This document shows, in pieces, positions 51,420-62,316 of a stretch of DNA of 64,000 nucleotides (its first letter is position 1; each line of letters begins with the position of its first letter). A program made the translations under genes and the position numbers. The stretch lies in the NCBI GenBank assembly GCA_022495995.1, contig JAFEMH010001301.1:1-64000 (forward strand), given 5' to 3'. A model generated the notes under the pieces. That model did not search any database. It saw only the letters and a list, made by a program, of their open reading frames with translations, and was not told the origin of the DNA. This DNA is from Adenophora triphylla var. japonica (lineage: Eukaryota > Streptophyta > Magnoliopsida > Asterales > Campanulaceae).

Positions 51420-52235
51420 CAGGCGCCTAGAAAAGTCCCAAAATTTTTATGGGCGAGATAAAAAGGGGCGGTGACCTAGAAGAGCGAAATGCTAGGCACC
51501 AAACCTTGCGACCCGGAAGAGTGAAATGCCGTGCGCGGCGACCTAGAAGAGCGAAATGCTAGGCGCCTAGAAAAGTCCCAAAATTTTTATGGGCGAGATA
51601 AAAAGGGGCGGTGACCTAGAAGAGCGAAATGCTAGGCACCAAACCTCGCGACCCGGAAGAGTGAAATGCCGTGCGCGGCGACCTAGAAGAGCGAAATGCT
51701 AGGCGCCTAGAAAAGTCCCAAAATTTTTATGGGCGAGATAAAAGGGGCGGTGACCTAGAAGAGCGAAATGCTAGGCACCAAACCTCGCGACCCGGAAGAG
51801 TGAAATGCCGTGCGCGGCGACCTAGAAGAGCGAAATGCTAGGCGCCTAGAAAAGTCCCAAAATTTTTATGGGCGAGATAAAAAGGGGCGGTGACCTAGAA
51901 GAGCGAAATGCTAGGCACCAAACCTTGCGACCTGGAAGAGTGAAATGCCAGGCGCGGCGACCTAGAAGAGCGAAATGCTAGGCGCCTAGAAAAGTCCCAA
52001 AATTTTTATGGGCGAGATAAAAGGGGCGGTGACCTAGAAGAGCGAAATGCTAGGCACCAAACCTTGCGACCTGGAAGAGTGAAATGCCAGGCGCGGCGAC
52101 CTAGAAGAGCGAAATGCTAGGCGCCTAGAAAAGTTCCAAAATTTTTATGGGCGAAATAAAGGGGCGGTGACCTAGAAGAGCGAAATGCTAGGCACCAAAC
52201 CTTGTGACCTGGAAGAGCGAAATGCCAGGTCAAGC
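51420..52235. repeat. 140-bp tandem array in Gypsy-2 3' region
   Basis: About 5.8 copies of a 140-bp unit. The junction aggcgcctagaaaagtccc occurs at 51421, 51561, 51701, 51840, 51980 and 52119. Each unit includes gacctagaagagcgaaatg twice and gggcgagataaaa once. The unit is recognisably the inverse counterpart of the 134-bp Gypsy-1 unit (cctaggcgcc/ggtgcctag blocks, gaccgaagag-type spacing). Copies alternate between ccgtgcgcgg and ccaggcgcgg, again a CAG to CGT difference. Confidence 0.93.
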
Positions 52236-53186
52236 CTAACTTTACCAAAGAAGGGGAAGTTGTTAAAACCTAACTTTGATCAACATCTTAGTTAGTTGGT
52301 TTTGATAAAGGAATACATATATAGAACAGGGTTTATATCAAAAGAGGAAATCTGTTATATTCATCTCTCGCTTATCCGACGCTTATGAATCTAACAGCTT
52401 AGGATTCTCTTATACACTGGTTACATTCAATCAATAACCTGAATCACTTTCGCAAAGTATGTTATGCAAATGATCCTAACAATAAAGTAAGGCTGCCTAA
52501 AGACAAGCCTCACTCTTTTGGAGGGAGTAGTATGTATATAGGTAAGTTATGAGAAAGGAGTCTTCGATAAACTATCGAAGCGAAAAGGTAACTGTCGAAG
52601 CAAAAATGGCGACATATTAAAGGTAGAATTTCAACGCAAATTACAGTAAGCAGAGTAATAACAAAGTATAGAGTTGAAGTCGCATGGCGACATAATGAAG
52701 TATCAAAGAAGAATTTATGAAAGCAAAGGTCAAGGCAAGATGCCAATCGCGGCATCTAAACTATTGTAGAGCAATGACGGCGAGTCAAGGAAATAAAGTC
52801 GCATTGCGACATGAGAAAAATCAAAATGAGCATTGAGGAGAATACACAATAATCAAAGGTATAACAAAGTCGATAAGAGCGACATTGAAGTTATAACGAA
52901 GCAAAAGTTTAAGAGAGCCACATACGGGTACGCAAAAGTAAAGTATCAAGCCGCAAACCGCGACACCAAATTAAAAAGAGCATAAATGTTTATGCCGCAA
53001 ACCGCGACCTTACAACCATGAAAAAATGTTCAAGTCGCAACCGCGACACCAATCCAAAAATAAGATGTAAATGTCTAAGTCGCAAACCGCGACATTCCCA
53101 AAAGCATACCATTGTTTAAAAAGCAAGAAAGTAGATTGTTTGAGAGCAAACCACAAAACATTGTTTAAAAAAGAACCACAGGTAAA
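52236..53186. other. Gypsy-2 spacer between array and aORF, GTCGC-rich
   Basis: No gene. It holds repeated quasi-palindromes of the form gtcgcaaaccgcgac near 52953, 52995, 53033 and 53079. It also holds the family block ggctgcctaaagacaagcct (about 52492-52511) found twice, inverted, in Gypsy-1. Confidence 0.65.
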
Positions 53187-55662
53187 TCAGGAGGCAGAGG
53201 GTTGTTTTTCGCCAGCAGAGATTCGGGCAGCACGGCGGGCTTCGCGAGCGGCATTTTTAGCGGCTAGGAGAGCTTGACCTTTTTCGCCAATTAAGTCCAC
53301 CCACATTGACAGAGCATCTTTTTCGATGAGGGCAGGAGGTTCCCAGATCGGCTTGCCCAGAAGCTCGTCTTCTGCAGCCAAAGCCTTAAGCTCTCCGTCT
53401 TCATAAGGGACAATGGGGTGACCGCGGCGACAAAAGTCGCTGTAGATCTGCTCTGAGCCCCATTTCGCGATAAGCTCAGGAGTTATAGCCGGGATGTCCT
53501 CAGAGCTTGCCGCCGCCGCCCGCATGACATGAAGTAAAGCCTTGTCGTACATGTCCATCGCGTCGCCTCGCTCTCTTTGTTGGCGGCAATCTCCGCGATC
53601 AGTCATCATTCTTGGTCGCCAGAGCTAAGTTGTCGGCCTCTAGTGGCCCGAATTTTCTCCTCTAGCGCCAACTTTTCGCGGAAACCTCCTTAGCTTTATC
53701 CTCACCGCAAGGCCTTGTTTTCGCTTGCCTTCGCACTCCGCCGCCTTCGCCTGCTCGCCTTGCGTGATGCCAACTCCTTCTCCATCTCGCCACATCTACC
53801 TTTGTATTTTTCTCTCTCTCACCGCGCGCTTGCGAGCCTTATCCGCTTTCTCGGCCTCACGCATCGCCGCTTGTATTTGTCCCCGAATCCACGCAAAGTA
53901 CTCGCCACCCGTGAAGGTTCGGGAAAAGTTAATAGTTTGAAGGATGTTGATGAATTAAAAGTAGATTACCAAGTACAAAGTGTTAAGCGGCAAGCACTTA
54001 CGCTACAAATCAAGGCCGGCAAAGTTCAAAGATAAGTCAACGTCTTGTTCAACCACTTCTCTTATGGCCGCCCGTCGCAGTCCGCTCAAGTATGCCGGCG
54101 CCGACGAGACTATTGCGAGGATCACTGAATGAAGGTTAAAACCTTCCAAGAGGGGAACCGAGGCGATTTCCACACCAAGATTGTACAAGTCTTCTCTCTC
54201 CGTAGGCATCTCAAATCCTTCCCTAAGCCACCACCAACTCAGCCTCCCTTCGCCTGATTCTTCCACTGGTTCAGCTTCCTCCTCGGTGCGCCCCCTTTTG
54301 TGAGCGCGAGAACCGAAGGGTTGGGGATTTGGACCGTAGGATAGGCTCTATCACAAAGAACCTCAACATCTTCTTCACCTGTTTCTACTACCATTCTCTC
54401 TTCCTGTTGCGATATGGCGGATGACCTAAGAAGAGTTTTTGCTCGGCTAGACTTTCACGATTGCCCCGCTGCCCTCTCGGCGGCAGCCGCAGCCTTCTCG
54501 CGAGCAATTGCCTCGGCATCATCCCCGTCGCGAGAAATGGGGAGCTCTATCTCCGGGGCCTTGGATAATTCGGCTTGGCAGGCATTGGTAAGTCGCTTAC
54601 GACGACCATCGGATCTGGCCGCGGCATTGGCACGTCTGTCGGAGATGTCCATGAGTCGAAAACCTGAGCCGGAAAAAGATGTTGAATAAAGAGAAATAGA
54701 AAAACAAAGTAAAAACTAATGAGAAATGAAATACGTACTTAAAACCTCAAACATAGCGTTGCAAATGCTGATCTTTCTTTTTGCAAGGCCCGCACTCGGA
54801 GGCGAGAACATCCCCAGAATGACGGTCCCAACCAGGGTACGGGTCTAGTGGTTTGATGATCAGGCGAGATTCGTCGTTAGGATAGCGGTAATCGGGAAGA
54901 CCAACTTTCCTAAGTAAGGAAGGGCGAGATAGTATATCCCGCCATGAAAACAGCGCTAGCCCTGTGTCTGAGGCATCTTCTAAAACCTTAAAAATTTTTG
55001 CTCTCACTGTGTCGCCGTAAACTAAGGCATTCCGGGTTATGATCTTTGTGTATATGTCGCCAAGGTCGCAAGGATGAGTCCAGCCTATACGGGATGTAAT
55101 CAGAAGTGGGTTGGATTGCCAATTGTGGACTTTTCTAGGTAAGGGGGTAAGAAGTCTAGGACTCTTGTACTTGACAGAAAGTCGGTTTTCAACTACGCCA
55201 TGCCTCTGAGATACAGAAGTATAGCCATCAAACAAATTAACAAACAGGGGAAGTGTGGGTTCTTGCTTTAAGGCCCTACAAATCACTAGGTAACTCGTAA
55301 GGACCCTGATAGCATTGGGATGAAGATCTACAATGGCGGCTTGGGAGTGGATTAGAACGACGACAAGGAAGGGGTCTATTGGGATCCTAAGGCCGGCGTC
55401 TAATTGAGATGGAAACACAATGACCCCATCTTTTCTATTTCGCATAGCGGCAAGGGATAAGTCCCCAACATATGGTTCTATATGATAAATGTCCCAAGTT
55501 AATCCCATACTTAACATAGTGGTGAGTTTGCAAATGGGTATAAGAAGAGCCACCGAGCCGGCGACCTCGTGGTTGGAAGAACCCCGTGAGACGTCGCTCT
55601 AGGGTCTCGGCTGCTAAGGTGTCCGAGACATCATGGTCAGATGTTGAGTTTGAAGAAGACAT
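53187..55662 (-). pseudogene. Antisense extra ORF (aORF) of Gypsy-2
   Basis: Homolog of the Gypsy-1 aORF, on the strand opposite to gag-pol. Exon 1 (55662 to about 54749) starts MSSSNSTSDHDVSDTLAAETLE and, after one shift, encodes VLTSYLVICRALKQEPTLP, FDGYTSVSQRHGVVE and WQSNPLLITSRIGW. Exon 2 (about 54652-54003) has DGRRKRLTNACQAELSK and REGFEMPTEREDLYNLGVEI. Exon 3 (about 53950-53187) is a broken coiled coil followed by the open stretch MDMYDKALLHVMRAAAASSEDIPAI to the stop at 53187. Exon borders match those of Gypsy-1. The function is unknown. Conservation of exon structure in two families suggests it was a real spliced gene of the ancestor. Confidence 0.75.
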
Positions 55663-56557
55663 GACCTGTGAATAGAAGGGAGGACCAAGTAAATTTGGGG
55701 GCTACGATAGTGCTAGAAAAATCAGTTCAAGGAAAGAGATGTCACAGGCAGGAGGGGGGTATAATTTTGTGAAGAAAGTGTGCATGGGATCAGGTATTAT
55801 GGGGGAGAGGAAAGGGCGACATCCAAACTCATGTCGCCTAAGCAAGGAGTGAGGATCTGTAATTGAGATGCAAGCCCCTGCCCCCATCTCTCTTTTTTGA
55901 AAACCCTCTCCCCATCTATTGCGCTCTAACCAGACTTAACAAGTTTTGGAAAAAAGACTTGACCATTTACGAGAAAACTTAAAATTGCAACTGCGAGAAT
56001 CCTAGCGAGAATTCAAGCAAGAACTCAAGCGAGAATTCATGCGGGAAGTCAAAGTTAGAAAAATTACCTGGGAAGTTGCAGATTGGAATAAAAGTCTGAA
56101 GGAGTAGTTGAAAAGGAAGCTTGAAAGCTCTGTACGCCACCCTTCTTCTCCTGAAACTCCTTAGAATGCTCCGAAATATGCGGATAAGTTGGAAATGTGG
56201 GGCGTCTGCGATCTGGGGGGAGTGCAGAGTGTGAGATGATGGTGAGGGGTTTTTAAACTCCGAAAGTGTAGGAATGGAAGGGCTTGGGGGGATTTACGAG
56301 AGGAAATTAATGGAGGGGTATGATTTTTGAAATTCCCCCCATTATTGTGAACATTTAAGAGGAGACGGCTCGGTTCCCAACGCAAGTGTACGGCCCCCCA
56401 ACCGTCTGGCTCACCCCCGTTACGACACGTGGCACATGCGTGACGGACAAGGCCTGTTTCCTCGCCCATATGAAGAATAAACTGCGAGAATCATGCGACA
56501 TCAAATAAAGTTCTCGCCTGGACCATAAATAATCCGAGGCTTGAACTTGGGGGCTTC
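55663..56557 (-). other. Gypsy-2 aORF leader and polypurine tract
   Basis: No gene. The minus strand upstream of the aORF may hold its promoter. At the other end, ttgaacttgggggcttc (56541-56557) is the plus-strand purine tract directly before the 3' LTR. Confidence 0.6.
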
Positions 56558-57327
56558 TGATACGATCCTATAAAATACATTGGGCCCTAATAATAAGAAA
56601 CCAGGCCCAATAGCTAATTAAGGTCCAGGCCCACTGGGCTTGGGCCGCCCAAGGAAATTTGCCCTGGCAGCAACATAAAAGGAATAGGCTCCTTGGAGCT
56701 ATTTAGATAGGCCCCGGCGAGAAGGGACGTGGGGATACAGATTTTCGGGGCAATGGGGCCATGCGAAAGACATGGCCGAGCTCATGCTTACCTGATAAGT
56801 AAGAGGAGTACGTTGCTCGCGGGCTACCTAGGTTAGGGCGACATGACAGTTGATGTCGCCTATAATCAGGTTGTCGCCAGAGCGACATGGAACTTAGGGC
56901 GTTACCAGGCTGTTACGTTGATTGTCGCCTACGCCCCTAACCCTAAATACTTGTGATGGATGATTGATGTGACAAGGTGAATAGTGAAATCCCACTAAGT
57001 TGAGGTTGGTTGAGAGACCTCCTTTGGATGATTGACAAGTGTCCCCCACGCGCAAGGCACACGGGGCTTAGGAGTATATAAAGGGTGAATAGTGCTCATT
57101 GCATGGTAAGATCTCTCTCTCTACCTTCTCTCTCTAAACCTCCATTGTTGTACTCTCTTTCTTGTCCATCTAACCTTATTCTCACGCCGGAGGGGGTACG
57201 CCGGAGACACCCCCGGCCTAGTTTACGTGTGTTTCTTGTGTGTAGACGAGCTGTTAAGGAGGAAGCTGCCGAAGTATCCATTGTCACTTCAGTCCCTGTG
57301 CAACCAAGATTTCTCATGGTAGCATCA
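56558..57327 (+). repeat. 3' LTR of Gypsy-2
   Basis: Starts TGATAC after the purine tract and ends GCATCA, followed by the AAATG duplication. A TATA box (tatataaagg) is at about 57075. It keeps CAG where the 5' LTR has lost it. Confidence 0.93.
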
Positions 57328-57411
57328 AAATGAAAAAAATCCGTTACAATAACAAGGACCTGGTTACTGAGGAAATCATCCAGAGTGTAATAGTTCAAGT
57401 ATCCTGTTGAT
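57328..57411 (-). other. Host flank of Gypsy-2 (PQT3-like locus)
   Basis: A short piece of host sequence between Gypsy-2 and an hAT-like element. On the minus strand it could hold a small exon (NYYTLDDFLSNQ followed by a gt), but I cannot assign it confidently to the PQT3-like gene. Confidence 0.35.
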
Positions 57412-58631
57412 TAGAGCCGTCAAAATCGAGCCTGGCCCGTTGGCCCGGTCCAGCCCGCCCAAGTTTTTAAGTGCCTGGGCCTCAAATTAGTCTGCCCGAA
57501 AAAAACTGGCCTCTTGGCCCGGCCCGATAGACCCGCGGGCTTGAGCGGTCCGGCCCAGAAAAGGCCGGTAAAGCCCGGCCCGGCCCAGAAAAATAAAACG
57601 TAAAAACTAAAAAATCCTATCTCCTTATTTATTCTTCACGGCGCAGAGACAACCGCTCTCCTTCTCTGCGATCTCTCTTCTCGCTCTCTCCTTCTCTGCG
57701 ATCTCTCATCTCAGTTCTCACCACCGCCGGCCTACCGCCGCCGCCTCCACAGCCATGGCGTCGCAACCCACAGCCACAGGTACCCCTCTCTCTCTGTCTC
57801 AGTCTCTCTCTCTCTCTGTCTCGCCGATCTCTCTCCTTCTCGCCGATCTCTCTCTTTGAAGCAGACCATGCTTGAGACTGAGAGTCTCAGTCTCTCTCTC
57901 ATTAAAACATTAGCTGGGCTTTCAACAATCAACTTTTCTTGATCTGGGCTACGATGCTTGCTTTCGATTCTCCTTGTAAGTTGACTTCCTGTTTGTTTGT
58001 TTTATACTTTTAAATACTCCTAATTGTTGTTCTTTAAGATTCTACTTATCACTCTGTAATTTGATTTATATTTATATAATTTGATTTATATTTATATCAA
58101 CTGCAGTGTCCAATTGATGCGATTTTAGCATCGTATTGTTTGATTTTTGATTGGCGATTTTCTTGATAGATTATGTGAATTGGGTTTAGTTCAGTTTGTC
58201 CTATTGATGATTAGGTTCCTTGCCCCAAATTTGGGTATGTTGGCTAGGTTGATGATGGAATAAAAAGTATGGTTTATTAAGTGTTCTTGAATGATTTAGT
58301 TGTTTCCAATCTGGGTTTGATCTTTTAACTTAGCCTTTGTTTTCTTGGGTTTCAGTTTGCAATTTTGCATGATGTTCTGATGGGTTCTTGAGAGTTTCCT
58401 TCGTTTCCAATTGAAATGTCTGAGTTTTAACTGTACAGCTAATGTTTAGGCCCAGTAAAAGCCAGTAAATTAACCAAATACTTTCAACTTTGGATTGACC
58501 CATAGGCCCGAAGGCCCGATGTACATATGGGCCGGGCTTGACTTTTACTAGGCCCGCCAATGTTTAGGCCCGGCTCGGCCCGTCATTAAGTGAAGCCCGG
58601 TGGGCCCGGCCCAACCCATTTGAGAGCTCTA
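57412..58631. mobile_element. hAT-like non-autonomous element (TAGAGC termini)
   Basis: 1.2 kb. The left end is tagagccgtcaaaatc and the right end is the inverse of tagagctctcaaatgg, both followed inward by GGCCCGGCCC-rich sequence. The flanks gttgat/gttggt are a possible imperfect duplication. The inside has a CT-rich leader and a short ATG exon with a GT (about 57754-57780), like the first exon of a gene or of a lost transposase. No transposase domain is seen. Confidence 0.65.
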
Positions 58632-58753
58632 GTTGGTACACATGTTGGTTGGTATGGATTTGAAAATTTTGCCATCCCTACAAAATTTTCAAATTGTTCT
58701 TGAAAGGTTTTGAATCAACCTAAAAAACGTTGTCACCGTAGAATTTAATCCTG

Positions 58754-58786
<33 letters not shown>

Positions 58787-58787
<1 letters not shown>

Positions 58788-59050
58788 TCCCTTCGTCCCG
58801 ACCGACTTAGGATTTTTTGAAATGGCACGGGAATTAAGGAAAAGGTAAATGTTGTGAGTGTAATTTAAAAATAGGAGAGAGAATGAGTGGAGGAAATAGT
58901 AAATTATAATGGTGTTGTGAGTATTAAAATAATGTAGGAGAGAGAATGAGTGGAGAGAATAGTGATTTAAGGTTTCTATTTTGGGCCGTCCTAAGTCGGG
59001 TGGGACGCCCAAAATGGCAAAAAGTCCTAAGTCGGTCGGGACGGAGGGAG
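58787..59050. mobile_element. Stowaway MITE
   Basis: 264 bp, left end ctcccttcgtcccgaccgac, right end the inverse (gtcggtcgggacggagggag), with TA on both sides inside TA-repeats. Confidence 0.88.
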
Positions 59051-59078
59051 TATATATATATATATATATATATATATA

Positions 59079-59360
59079 CTCCCTCCGTCCCACCTCACTT
59101 GACACCCTTGAGGTGGGCACGAGAACTAAGAAAAAAGAATAAAATAAAAAAAATGTGTAGTAAAAAATGAAGAGAGAGAATGGGTGGGGTAAATAGTAGT
59201 GTTGGTTGAATAAATTGAGTGGTGGAAAATGAAGAGAGAGAATGAGTGGTGGGGTAGAGTGAATATAAAATTATAAAAAGTAGGCTATTTTGGGAAGTGT
59301 CAAGTGAGCTGGGACGGCCCAAAATGAAAATAAGTATCAAGTGAGGTGGGACGGAGGGAG
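59079..59360. mobile_element. Second Stowaway MITE
   Basis: 282 bp with ctccctccgtcccacctcac at the left and gtgaggtgggacggagggag at the right, TA-flanked. It is a different family from its neighbour (the inner ends differ: cttgacac against cgacttag). Confidence 0.88.
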
Positions 59361-59640
59361 TATATATATATATATGAAAATTAATATTTAAAAAAATTAT
59401 AATTGGTATTCGATATACCAACCAATTTAAATATTTGTACCGTGTACCAACCAATTATACATAATTGGTACGGTACTACCGTACCAACATTACGGTATAC
59501 CGATTTGTATGTACCAATTATAATTGGTACGGTTGGTACACATGTTGGTTGGTATGAATTTGAAAATTTTGCGATCCTTACAAAATTTCAAATTGTTCTT
59601 GAAAGGTTTTGAATCAACCTAAAAACGTTGTATATATATA

Positions 59641-59826
59641 CTCCCTCCGTCCCAGCCCAGTGTAAACTTTTGGTCAACTTTGACCAACTTTGACCAATAA
59701 TTTAAGGCCATAATAATGATCCTAATAAAAATTTAAAAATTTGTTATTGTATCACGCTTAATAATATTAACAATAACATTTTTTGGATTTTTATTAGGAT
59801 CATTATTATGGCCTTAAACTAATGCA
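59641..59826. mobile_element. Truncated Stowaway-like MITE with internal inverted repeat
   Basis: The left end ctccctccgtcccag is present but no matching right end. It holds a long internal inverted repeat (ggccataataatgatcctaa near 59705 and its complement near 59795). The right side passes into the microsatellite. Confidence 0.55.
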
Positions 59827-60128
59827 TATACATATATAAATATTATACATATACATATATATACATATACATATACATATGTATATACATATACATATGT
59901 ATATACATATACATGTACATGTATACATATACATGTATACATATGTATATGTATACATGTATATGTATATGTATATGTATACATGTATATGTATATATAT
60001 GTATATATGCATATACATATATAAATATTATACATATACATATATATACATATATATACATATACATATACATATACATATGTATATACATATTATACAT
60101 ATACATATGTATATACATGTATATATAT

Positions 60129-60209
<81 letters not shown>

Positions 60210-60443
60210 ACATACATATATGTATATGTATACATATGTATATGTATACATATACATATATACATGTATGAACATATACATATACATATACATATGTATA
60301 TATATACATATATATGTATATATATACATATATATATACATATATATGTATAATGTATATATGTATGTATATGTATATGTATATATATACATATAGATAT
60401 ACATATACATATAGATATATACATGTATATATGTATGTATATG
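59822..60443. repeat. Long TATACA/TATATG microsatellite
   Basis: About 620 bp of alternating tatacatatg/tatatgtat units with local strand switches, so it can fold on itself. The Tyr/Ile/Met-rich ORFs in all frames over it are translation of the repeat. Confidence 0.95.
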
Positions 60444-60774
60444 CAGGCCCGTTGAATAGGGTGCTCAAAAGGAGCAATTGCACAGGGCCCATTATTTTCA
60501 AGGGCCCAATATTTTTCCCAACCCAATGCCTACCTAGCCCAAAATCATATCCCTGGCTTCCAGTAGGAGAAATTTATTAAAACAATGAACGGCAAAGTGT
60601 ACTCATTAAAACAGCGATGAGTGAAAAAAAAAAAGTACTTATATATTGTGTGTATTTTTTATGATCAATGTAATGAATTTTAAAAAGTACTTATATATTG
60701 CGTGTATTTTTTATATATTAAGGGCCCAATATTTATTTTTGCACAGGGCCTCAAAAATGATTGAGACGGGCCTG
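60444..60774. mobile_element. hAT/Tip100-like MITE (CAGGCCCG termini)
   Basis: 331 bp, left caggcccgttgaataggg, right end the inverse of caggcccgtctcaatc, with agggccca blocks inside. It is inserted in the microsatellite. A target duplication cannot be told apart from the TATATG repeat. Confidence 0.65.
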
Positions 60775-60797
60775 TATATATGTATATGTATATGTAT

Positions 60798-61222
60798 ATA
60801 TCACCCAAATAATGAAGACTATGATCCTCAATTATGGAGTAAATTAAAGAAACTAACTAAAATCAAAATGTAAACACAATTACCAGCCATGAAAAACACA
60901 CACATACACACACAATAACAAAGTAAAATATCTTGATTAAATTATCGATTTTGCATTTGGCTAGGCCACCATTTACTGGGTTGGACTGAATAAGAGACAG
61001 TAGAGAAAAAAAAAAGAAGCTTAACTGACAAACCAATGAAGCATCAAACTTAGAAACAGAAAAGAAAATACAGCTACGATTTGCAAAGAAAAACACGTAC
61101 CTGCAGAAACACACGAGCGGCCAGAAGAAGTGTGCGGAATCACAAGAACAGATGAAATCGAACGGCCAAGAATTCGAACGAGAGGGCCTGGGGGCACGAT
61201 TAATCAACTGTCGATAGAGAGA
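60798..61222 (-). repeat. Inverted copy of the ESF2-like gene's 5' exon and intron 1
   Basis: The reverse complement of 61814-62246, near-identical over about 425 bp. The exon 1 donor is mirrored at 61100/61101 (acctgcag against ctgcaggt). Small differences occur (gcatttggctaggcc against ctagccagatgc). The left arm still has the exon and donor but no downstream coding exons. Confidence 0.9.
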
Positions 61223-61228
61223 AGGAGC

Positions 61229-61291
<63 letters not shown>

Positions 61292-61403
61292 CGGGGAGGA
61301 AGAGGTGGGCGGGCGTAGGGTTTTTTTAGAGAGAAGGAGACGGGGAGGAAGAGCTGGGCGGGCGTAGGAATTTTTTTTTTGACACCACATATATATATGT
61401 ATG

Positions 61404-61437
<34 letters not shown>

Positions 61438-61516
61438 CATATATATACATATACATACATATATACATATATATATGGTGTCAAAAACCCTACGCCCGCC
61501 CACCTCTTCCTCCCCG

Positions 61517-61547
<31 letters not shown>

Positions 61548-61813
61548 TTCTCTCTATCAACAGTTGATTAATCAGCGCCCCCAAACCCTCTCTCACACAC
61601 TCCTTCTCTCTATCGACAGTTGATTAATCAGCGCCCCCAAACCCTCTCGGTTCGAGAGGGTTTGGGGGCGCTGATTAATCAACTGTCGATAGAGAGGAGT
61701 GTGTGTGTGTGTGTGAGAGAGAGAGAGGAGACGGGGAGGAAGAGGTGGGCGGGCGTAGGGTTTTTTTTTGACACCACATATATACATACATATATATGTA
61801 TATATATATATAT
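61223..61813. repeat. Spacer of alternating inverted sub-repeats with a 44-bp perfect hairpin
   Basis: The unit gttgattaatcagcgcccc, (GA)n/(GT)n, ggaggaag..gggcgggcgtaggg and gacaccacatata occurs several times in alternating orientation. Bases 61606-61649 and 61653-61696 are perfect inverse complements with a 3-base loop. (TATATG)n runs separate other units. Confidence 0.88.
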
Positions 61814-61938
61814 TCTCTCTATCGACAGTTGATTAATCAGCGCTCCCAAACCCTCTCTGTTCGAATTCTTCGCTGTTCGATTTCATCCTGTTCTTGTGAT
61901 TTTGCACTCTTCTTCGGCTCGCTCGTGTGTTTCTGCAG
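61814..61938 (+). promoter_or_regulatory. 5' untranslated exon 1 of the ESF2-like gene (inferred)
   Basis: CT-rich sequence ending ttctgcag, then the donor GTATGT at 61939. The intron closes with ttctcttcag at 62670. The transcription start is not defined, and the region upstream is the inverted-repeat cluster, so the promoter must lie in or before it. Confidence 0.6.
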
Positions 61939-62316
61939 GTATGTGTTTTTCTTTGCAAATCGTAGCTGTATTTTCTTTTCTGTTTCTAAGTTTGATGCTT
62001 CATTGGTTTGTCAATTAAGCTTCTTTTTTTTATTTTTTTCTCTACTGTCTCTTATTCAGTCCAACCCAGTAAATGGTGGCCTAGCCAGATGCAAAATTGA
62101 TAATTTAATCAGGATATTTTACTTTGTTATTGTGTGTGTATGTGTGTGTTTTTCATGGCTGGTAATTGTGTTTACGTTTTTGTATTAGTTAGTTTCTTTA
62201 ATTTACTCCATAATTGAGGATCATAGTCTTCATTATTTGGGTGATATTTTCAACTAACTACTTACTCTGATTATTCAATAATTACCCTCAATTTCATTGG
62301 TAATCTTTGTTCAATT

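Larger units (their letters stand above)
43633..57327 (+). mobile_element. Gypsy-2: Tat-lineage LTR retrotransposon with aORF
   Basis: 13.7 kb, TGATAC..GCATCA LTRs of 770 bp at 43633-44402 and 56558-57327, with a perfect 5-bp target duplication AAATG (43628-43632 and 57328-57332). The order is LTR, PBS, gag-pol with two RNase H domains, tandem array, antisense gene, purine tract, LTR. It is inserted next to an exon of the PQT3-like gene and is related to, but not the same family as, Gypsy-1: the LTRs differ, while proteins and layout align. LTR identity is high outside CAG/CTG sites, so the insertion is recent. Confidence 0.94.
58632..59640. repeat. Repeated AT-rich block with two Stowaway MITEs between copies
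   Basis: A segment of about 100 bp containing ggtacacatgttggttggta and ttgaaaggttttgaatcaac occurs at 58634-58735 and again at 59531-59632 in the same direction. Sequence at 59395-59530 is full of inverted ggtac/gtacc motifs. (TA)n runs join the parts. No gene. Confidence 0.7.

Noticed and set aside
51420..52235. CRISPR-like array of regular repeats
   Set aside because: Units are contiguous 140-bp tandem copies without unique spacers, inside a plant retrotransposon.
57732..57932. Arg/Glu-rich ORF near the hAT-like element
   Set aside because: It is the reverse reading of CT repeats in a leader region.
59806..60580. Tyr/Ile/Met/Val-rich ORFs of 70-157 codons on both strands
   Set aside because: They are six-frame readings of a TATACA/TATATG microsatellite with no codon or domain signal.
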